NCBI RefSeq assembly: GCF_000003605.2
Contig: NW_003150758.1
Coordinates: forward strand, 109,260 to 160,720
Reading direction: 5' to 3'
Source: Saccoglossus kowalevskii
Lineage: Eukaryota; Hemichordata; Enteropneusta; Harrimaniidae
DNA length: 51,461 bases
Part shown: in pieces, positions 45,873 through 51,461 of the stretch
Numbering within the stretch: the first letter of the stretch is position 1
How the letters are laid out: each line of letters begins with the position of its first letter
Position numbers and translations under genes: made by a program
The notes under the pieces: generated by a model
Told to the model about the DNA's origin: nothing
What the model saw: the letters and a program-made list of their open reading frames with translations, nothing else
Databases searched by the model: none

Positions 45873-47188
45873 ATATTGTATGATGGGTATCTGTAGCATA
45901 TGTATAGTTACAAGATGAATTTCAGAAATTAGGTTGCTTAATATTTATTTTGTAAAGATCAATACACGTACCAAAATCATCCATTTTTCTCACTGGCTAA
46001 AAAGTTTATTTTTATGCAAATAAATAATCATGCAACAATTGTAATAGATTTCTCATCCAAATAAAGATTTGCCATCTTACGAATGACAATGCATGGCAGG
46101 ACTCTGTCACTATGAAGGAATGATTTTTCATAGTACATTTTGAACCAACACAAATAGATAGAGAGAAGAAAACAAAGTGACAAAAAGAACTGGTGTATGT
46201 CAGGGTATCAAACCACACACACACGAAAAAAAAGTAAAGGCACAAGCATTTAAACCAGCAAGACATATGTATGCATTATATTTGCTCCAGTAGAACAAAT
46301 GTGTATCGTATAACGGATCATTAAATTACAGCTACTTTTGGCCAAATACGCTACTTGGGTTTATTTTAAGTTTTGCAAGAAATTGGGCAGTATAGAATTA
46401 TACGTAGTAAACAAACAACTGATTTTGAAGAAGTAAAACGTGTGTAATACAAATATAACTGCATAGTTCTTAATGCCTCAATTTATTGAAGTCCCATAAG
46501 ACACATGTACTTCTTATTCAAATAAACAAATATTGATGAACACAATATTATGAGGAATTTTGTCTTGTTGTTTATCAGTGTCAAGTACATTTACCATAGG
46601 AACTTCAGTGTCGTAATAAAGAAATTTTGGATTTATTCACAGCCCCTCGCCTCCCTCCCTAAAATTGTGTATCAAGACGCAAATAGAAAATCCCAGTGAG
46701 TGTCTATATAGCCTACTGTAAAGTACCCAGGAAAAGTATAGCGAACAAAACATTCTGATTTATGCTGTAGTTGCCAGAGCAGTCAGCTTGTATTCTCAAA
46801 TTTAAAAATTTCACCATTTTGTCTTGTACAGTTTTTGGATGATTTCCAAAAAATCAAACAAAAAACTTGGGCATGTCAACAAAAACTCAAGAAAAGTATT
46901 ATAGTAATAGGATATGTTAAAATACTAGTGAACTAGCGAAATGGCTTTCCTTCCATAAACACTTTGCTTCAACAAAATTTTTGACTGAAACATACATTGT
47001 ATGCAGTGTTCTGTAATAAATATTAATTGTTCTGTTTTTTCAATTTGTGTTGACTGGTACTTGAAAGTTTTCCCTTGTTACTATATTATACGAATCATAT
47101 ACTATAAAATTAAATAATCTGGGGCGATGTAATCATGCTACAGCAAGACATTAAGTGTCTGTCTACGTAAATCCGTATTCTGGACTGC
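45873..47188. other. Intergenic, 3' flank of the FEM1 gene
   Basis: No gene recognised. A fragment of the 40820-type MITE (TATATTTGCTCCAGTAGAAC ... ATAACGGATCATTAAA) lies at about 46275-46330. The - strand transcript of FEM1 should end somewhere here; TTTATT at about 46631 could be a reverse-strand AATAAA signal. Confidence 0.4.
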
Positions 47189-49084
47189 TCAGTGCAACTC
47201 CACAAATGTTTCAAGTTTTTTAGGTATATGACCTTTGTACACAATTCCATATTTCAACACGGCCTTAGCGGCGAGACATTGCAACGTTATGTAATTCATC
47301 CAGGGAATGTCACTGGTACCTTGAATCAGGTCCATTGCATTTTTTTTAGCAGCATTGCATCCATCAAAATGGGCACCATTTTCAATGAGATATTTAATTA
47401 TAGTGTCTGTACTATTGCTGGAATTAAGTGCAGCCACATGTAATGGAGTATTTGAATCGCCATTGACAGCGTTCACAGATGCACCGCACTCCACTAACAG
47501 ATGCACAACTTCAAGACTTGGGAAAGAACATACTGGATAGCGTCCAACAGATGATGTGTCCTTATCACAAGCCAAATGAAGAAGTGTAAACCCTTTAGCA
47601 CCACGGGGAGAGAGTCTCAACAGACGATACAAACTTTTCTTGATGTTGATTTCTTTGTGTAGGTTCTTAAGCTTAGCAACTAAGCAGATAAGATGCATAA
47701 ATATGAGTAGTGCCCGATTAAAATTTGTAGTGTCCTTTTCATTAAGAGGGGCTATTTGCAGCTGCTGCACTCCCCTTTCGATCTCGCTCGCCCCTTTAAT
47801 AAACACCGCTATTACATCATCACTCATTAAAAAGTTACTGACTTTCTCTCCGTTTCTTTCTGCTTGCATGTAAGCAAAAAGTTCCGCAAATGAGAGCAAA
47901 CTGCTCTGGGTCATAGGGTTTAAAGCCTCTAGCGCTTTCTGTTGCATGTCCAAAGCATACATCCACAGCATAATGCAGCGTTCAAAGTTTCCGGCATCAG
48001 CGTAAACAGCACCACGATAACGAATGTAATAAGAAGTGTCTGGATGTGCTGGGCCGAGAATTCGTTCTCTGATCAATAATGCTTGCATTCTCATTTTATC
48101 AGGGTCACATATAACATCATCAAGATCATCTTTTGTTCTGGCTTCCATGGTAAATTCATACGCAGGCACTATACTATTCTGTTCAGGCTTACCGATAATA
48201 TTTGTTTTGTCTCTGTATCGATCATCCATAGCTAGGTTCCAGAATTTCAACGCGCCCATCATATCGCGTTTTTTGTCAACGAAGGTGGCTCCAAGGAGCT
48301 CATAAGCATCAATACGCTCTTGTTTAGAGCAATCTGGTCTGGACACCAAGTACTGTACTATAGTTGTGTGGCCGGCTACTGATGCAGCCATTAAAGGGGT
48401 CATACCATAGGCATCTACGTCCATTTTAGCCTTGTGCTTCAACAATAACTTCATAATTTCTAAGCTACCAGATTCGGCACAGTCATGGAGTGCGGTGTTA
48501 CCCTTGACACTTTTCCTATTCACATGAGCGCCAAGCTGCAACAGATATCTTGCTATCTGGAGATGACCTTTGTAGCACGCAATCATCAGGCATGTGTGTC
48601 CGTGACGATTAGCTAATTCAATGTCGGCTTTGTGTTCAACAAGGTATTTAACAATATCAAAATGACCATCGAAACATGCAGCACGCAGAGGCGTAGAACT
48701 AGTGAAGGTGGTGTGATTCACTTGGGCACCGTGACGAATTAAATTCTGAACGATAACGAGATGGCCAGCGGCGGCGGCACACCATAATGGAGGTGCGCCA
48801 TCGATAGTCTCGCCATCGAACGTCACGGAACCAACCTGTTCGATATCCACGACACAATCTTCGACAAAATACCTTACAATTTCGTGATGGCCATGTCTGC
48901 ATGCCATCAGCAGCGGCGTTGTTCCGTTTGTAACAGCAGAAACTAGACATTTCACTTCCTCCTTCGGTCTCTGGTCAAGGAATACCTTCAATCGGCTCAA
49001 TTTTCCTTCTCGGGCGGCGTTGAAAACCAGGCTCTTACAGCTGTCAAAAGAGTCTTTCTTCTCCATGCTGTCGGTATCATTCAT
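47189..49084 (-). CDS. FEM1C: FEM1A/C-type ankyrin protein, CUL2 ligase substrate receptor
   Basis: Complete 631-residue protein in one exon, from ATG at 49084 to TGA at 47189, ending LETFVELH as FEM1 proteins do. An N-terminal ankyrin block of six or more repeats covers about residues 20-260 (TPLLMACRHGH, PPLWCAAAAGH, TPLRAACFDGH, TCLMIACYKGH, TALHDCAESG, TPLMAASVAGH). A TPR-like middle follows, with MQALLIRERILGPAHPDTSY and YRGAVYADAGNFERC, then two more ankyrin repeats (LLHLACDK; TPLHVAAL) and a C-terminal LQCLAAKAV segment (601-609) of VHL-box type. Family knowledge: FEM1 proteins recruit substrates with C-terminal degrons, typically Arg-ended for FEM1A/C, to CUL2-Elongin B/C-RBX1. The sequence favours the A/C branch over FEM1B. 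An ATG at codon 7 is an alternative start. Lack of introns could reflect an ancestral single-exon gene or an old retrocopy; the frame is intact. Confidence 0.93.
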   Translation of the reverse strand: MNDTDSMEKKDSFDSCKSLVFNAAREGKLSRLKVFLDQRPKEEVKCLVSAVTNGTTPLLMACRHGHHEIVRYFVEDCVVDIEQVGSVTFDGETIDGAPPLWCAAAAGHLVIVQNLIRHGAQVNHTTFTSSTPLRAACFDGHFDIVKYLVEHKADIELANRHGHTCLMIACYKGHLQIARYLLQLGAHVNRKSVKGNTALHDCAESGSLEIMKLLLKHKAKMDVDAYGMTPLMAASVAGHTTIVQYLVSRPDCSKQERIDAYELLGATFVDKKRDMMGALKFWNLAMDDRYRDKTNIIGKPEQNSIVPAYEFTMEARTKDDLDDVICDPDKMRMQALLIRERILGPAHPDTSYYIRYRGAVYADAGNFERCIMLWMYALDMQQKALEALNPMTQSSLLSFAELFAYMQAERNGEKVSNFLMSDDVIAVFIKGASEIERGVQQLQIAPLNEKDTTNFNRALLIFMHLICLVAKLKNLHKEINIKKSLYRLLRLSPRGAKGFTLLHLACDKDTSSVGRYPVCSFPSLEVVHLLVECGASVNAVNGDSNTPLHVAALNSSNSTDTIIKYLIENGAHFDGCNAAKKNAMDLIQGTSDIPWMNYITLQCLAAKAVLKYGIVYKGHIPKKLETFVELH

Positions 49085-49560
49085 TAGTACAGTATTCAGA
49101 AATGTTCCAGCCGGTTCACAATAAAGGTAGGGGACATATATAACTCATTTTCATCTTATAAAAATTTGTTAGCAACCAGGTTCGAACAGAATCCATATCC
49201 ATAAAATGACACAAATCTAATATGGCGACTAGAATGTTCTACGCATGACCATTTTTCGTGATTCGCGAGATTTTATGCATTCGCCGCTATTGGCGCTATA
49301 CTATTTTGTCGATGTGGCGCACATAGATACACACGTATGCCTTCAAACACTGTCACCCTGAGTGCCGAGTAAATAAATAAATCACAAGACAATGTGCGGA
49401 AAAATAAAAATATCACAATGTGTTTTTTGTTTGTTTTGTTTTGTTTGTATCCACTATCTATGTTAATACCCTGACAAACGGACAAGTCACTCACTGCTAT
49501 GTAAAACGACCGCTGGTGGTGTACATGCATTTCAAGCCAATAAAAACGTCCGCACCGGAA
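49085..49560 (-). promoter_or_regulatory. Putative 5' flank and promoter of the FEM1 gene
   Basis: On the - strand a CCAAT box (ATTGG in + at about 49287-49291) lies about 205 bases before the ATG, and an AATATGGCGAC block (about 49219-49229) resembles a YY1 site. Several CpG-containing words occur here (TTCGTGATTCGCGAGA, ATTCGCCGCTATTGGCGC), unlike most of the window. No TATA box is evident. Motif-based only. Confidence 0.3.
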
Positions 49561-49579
49561 TATTATGATAAGAGATAGG

Positions 49580-50742
49580 ATGAATCAGTTGAATCAAATC
49601 TTAACCAACAAAACAAGCAAATGAACAAACTACTACAATTGTCAGAGAAAACCCAAGATATGTTCAAGAAATCTACTCAGTCGAAATCACACGACAGCTC
49701 CAATGAATTAAAAGAAGACATAAAAATACTTGGGAATAAAATCAATCTGCTAGACACCAATATCCTAAACATGAAAGAAATGATACAGCACACCCAAGCC
49801 AAGACTGATGAAGCAATTAAACTGTCTAGTGAATATAAAGTACATCTCAGAAATCAGAAAAAGACAAAGAAAGAGTACAAGAGGAACTATTATTATCAGA
49901 AACGAAGATAAACGAATTAACTAAAGAAAATGAGAATCTAGAAGCAAAAATAAAAGAAGCAGAGGACAATAAACAACAATCGTGGAACAACCATAATCCA
50001 CCACCACTAGTTTCAACAAATCCCTTCACTCCACTAATAAATGAGACTAATAATGAGGAGTCAAATCAAGTCAATAACACCATAACCACTCAAGCAAGTA
50101 ACACAAATCAGTGGAGATCACCAAAGATAAAGAACCACTCTAAGATGGAAACTCTTATTGTCGGTGACTCAATTCTGCAAAATATAAAACCATCCATACA
50201 GAAATACACATGTGAGAACCCTTAGAGGCAGCAACGTTCCACAAGTTACAGACTATATTATGTCAGTCAAATCTTCAAATACAACAAATGTTGTCTTACA
50301 TGTTGGCACAAATGACATTGATAGTAATATTTCTCCAGATGCCACAATGAGAGAGTACAATCGTCTAACTGAATCTGTGTCAACGAAATTCCCTGAGGCT
50401 ACGATATATGTATCATCTATACTACCGCGAGGAAATAAAGTAAACTTTAATATCATAGCTAACAATATAAACGCAAGACTGCAAAACATGTGTGATGGAA
50501 ATACTAAATTGGTATTTATACACAATAGAAATATTTCTATCAGACATCTATCTGATGAAGTTCATCTTAATGATAGAGGTACAGCTCTATTAGTCGGAAA
50601 TATTAAAGATGTTATTGGTCCAAAACTGGGAATAAATAGAATACGCCGCTCTGTAAATAACAATTATCCTCAATACTACAGTGCAGAAAGAGCAAAGATA
50701 TCAGGAACATATCACTCTACCCAGTACAATAATTTGTTTTAA
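49580..50742 (+). pseudogene. LINE ORF1 remnant: coiled coil + SGNH esterase, frameshifted
   Basis: Three pieces in different frames make up one ORF1: a coiled-coil start (ATG at 49580 or 49621), its continuation after a frameshift near 49860, and the esterase domain after another near 50210. The esterase keeps the GDS block (VGDSIL, Ser codon 50169-50171), GTND (about 50305) and a DEVHLND block (about 50555-50575), so the Ser-Asp-His set is recognisable. Coiled coil plus SGNH esterase before an endonuclease ORF is typical of CR1/L2-group non-LTR retrotransposons, where ORF1 protein serves as an RNA-binding chaperone. The piece is broken and probably inactive. It is divergent to FEM1, beginning about 0.5 kb from its ATG. 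Confidence 0.8.
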
Positions 50743-50769
50743 ATAAATAGTAACTAAATTAACAAATTC

Positions 50770-51461
50770 ATGATCCCACGCAAATGTAAACAAAAATCCA
50801 TTTCTATTTCCTACTGGAATGTCCAGGGTATTATAAATAAACTTCAGGATACAGATTTCCTCAAAAATATCAATCATCATGACATCATAGGTCTCGGAGA
50901 AACATGGCTTACTACTGGGAACAAGAATATGTTAAATTTATCTGGTTACTATGATTACTCAGTTGTACGAAAGAATAATAAGAGAGGCGGGGTTTCCATC
51001 CTCATCAAAAAATCAATAAAAAAAGGCATAACAATTATTAATTCTAACAGTGCTGATATGATTTGGTGTAAATTAGAAAAACAGTTCTTTGATATTGACA
51101 AAGGTTTGTATATTTGTTTTATATATAAACCACCAGAAAATTCAATTAATCAGTCAAAGTCTTTTTTTTGATCAATTGGAAAAAAATGGTAACTGGCTAT
51201 AGTTCTAATGATTCAGTTCTAATTATGGGTGATATTAATGCCCGAACTGTTCTTCTACCTGATTATATCAAAAATGATACTTCCATTCATATCACAGTTC
51301 CTTCAAACTATTTTGTAGATTCTGATACAAATACATAATGGATAACAAGGAAAATAATTTTGGAAAACATTTGATTGATATTTGTAAAAGTTGCAATATT
51401 CGTATCTTAAATGGCAGATTACCTGGTGATTTATGTGGAAAATGTTCTTGTTATCACTGGA
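50770..51461 (+). pseudogene. LINE ORF2 remnant: AP-type endonuclease start, runs off window
   Basis: Begins 27 bases after ORF1 with MIPRKCKQ and continues with endonuclease blocks: SYWNVQGI (Asn), IIGLGETWL (catalytic Glu), KRGGVSILIK, WCKLE and CFIYKPP. A frameshift at a run of eight T (about 51163-51170) interrupts it; the next block, IMGDINAR, lies in another frame, followed by a stop (51336-51338) and a further frame change before DICKSCNIRILNGRLPGD. The reverse transcriptase should lie beyond the window. The order of parts fits a CR1/L2-group LINE. At least two disruptions within 200 bases mean this copy cannot make ORF2 protein. Confidence 0.8.

Noticed and set aside
50212-50742. Host SGNH hydrolase gene
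   Set aside because: It is framed by a coiled coil in front and an AP endonuclease behind, the layout of a LINE ORF1-ORF2, and starts at a frame break rather than an ATG.

Overview
This is AT-rich eukaryotic, animal genomic DNA. It contains two host protein-coding genes with spliced or intact metazoan-type proteins, and otherwise a dense mixture of non-autonomous transposons, minisatellites and decayed repeats. The two genes and the style of the repeats (variable-core, hairpin-ended elements like the 'pearl' elements of bivalves, plus many MITEs) suggest a marine invertebrate, lophotrochozoan or invertebrate deuterostome. The species cannot be named from the sequence alone. A run of N (15911-16114) shows this is a scaffold from a draft assembly.

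Layout. 1-11.4 kb is gene-free: hairpin-ended elements (1-236, 5604-6097), several MITEs (2638-2919, 6814-7008, 9104-9412), a perfect 39-bp x 7 tandem array (2281-2553) and a 33-bp x 23 array (7927-8662). A weak candidate promoter plus splice donor lies at 10.7-10.9 kb. 11.4-16.5 kb is a 5.1-kb array of a 36-bp unit, interrupted by the assembly gap. 16.5-33.7 kb is again gene-free, with more MITEs, a 26-bp array (27471-28036), a second hairpin-ended family (29195-29996), a 32/33-bp array (30430-31735) and the longest hairpin-ended copy (32205-33163).

33.9-38.9 kb holds the first gene, on the + strand. It encodes a type II membrane glycoside hydrolase family 31 protein of the MYORG (KIAA1161) type, in a long exon and a terminal exon joined by clean splice sites. 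Its active-site motifs differ from the usual ones: the nucleophile Asp is kept, but the residue at the expected acid/base position is Ser. 39-47 kb is intergenic with four or more MITEs. 47189-49084 on the - strand is a complete single-exon FEM1A/C-type ankyrin protein, a CUL2 E3 ligase substrate receptor. The two genes are convergent and nothing suggests a functional link. From about 49.56 kb to the window end lies a frameshifted CR1/L2-type LINE on the + strand (coiled coil + SGNH esterase ORF1, then the endonuclease start of ORF2).

The most notable points are: two sequence-unrelated repeat families sharing one architecture (5' hairpin, 3' copy of its arm, 3' mini-hairpin, CTTGTT end, about 145-157-bp core units); five unrelated minisatellites, two with higher-order periods near 432 and 491 bp; an identical block on both sides of the assembly gap; and the altered catalytic residues of the MYORG-like protein.
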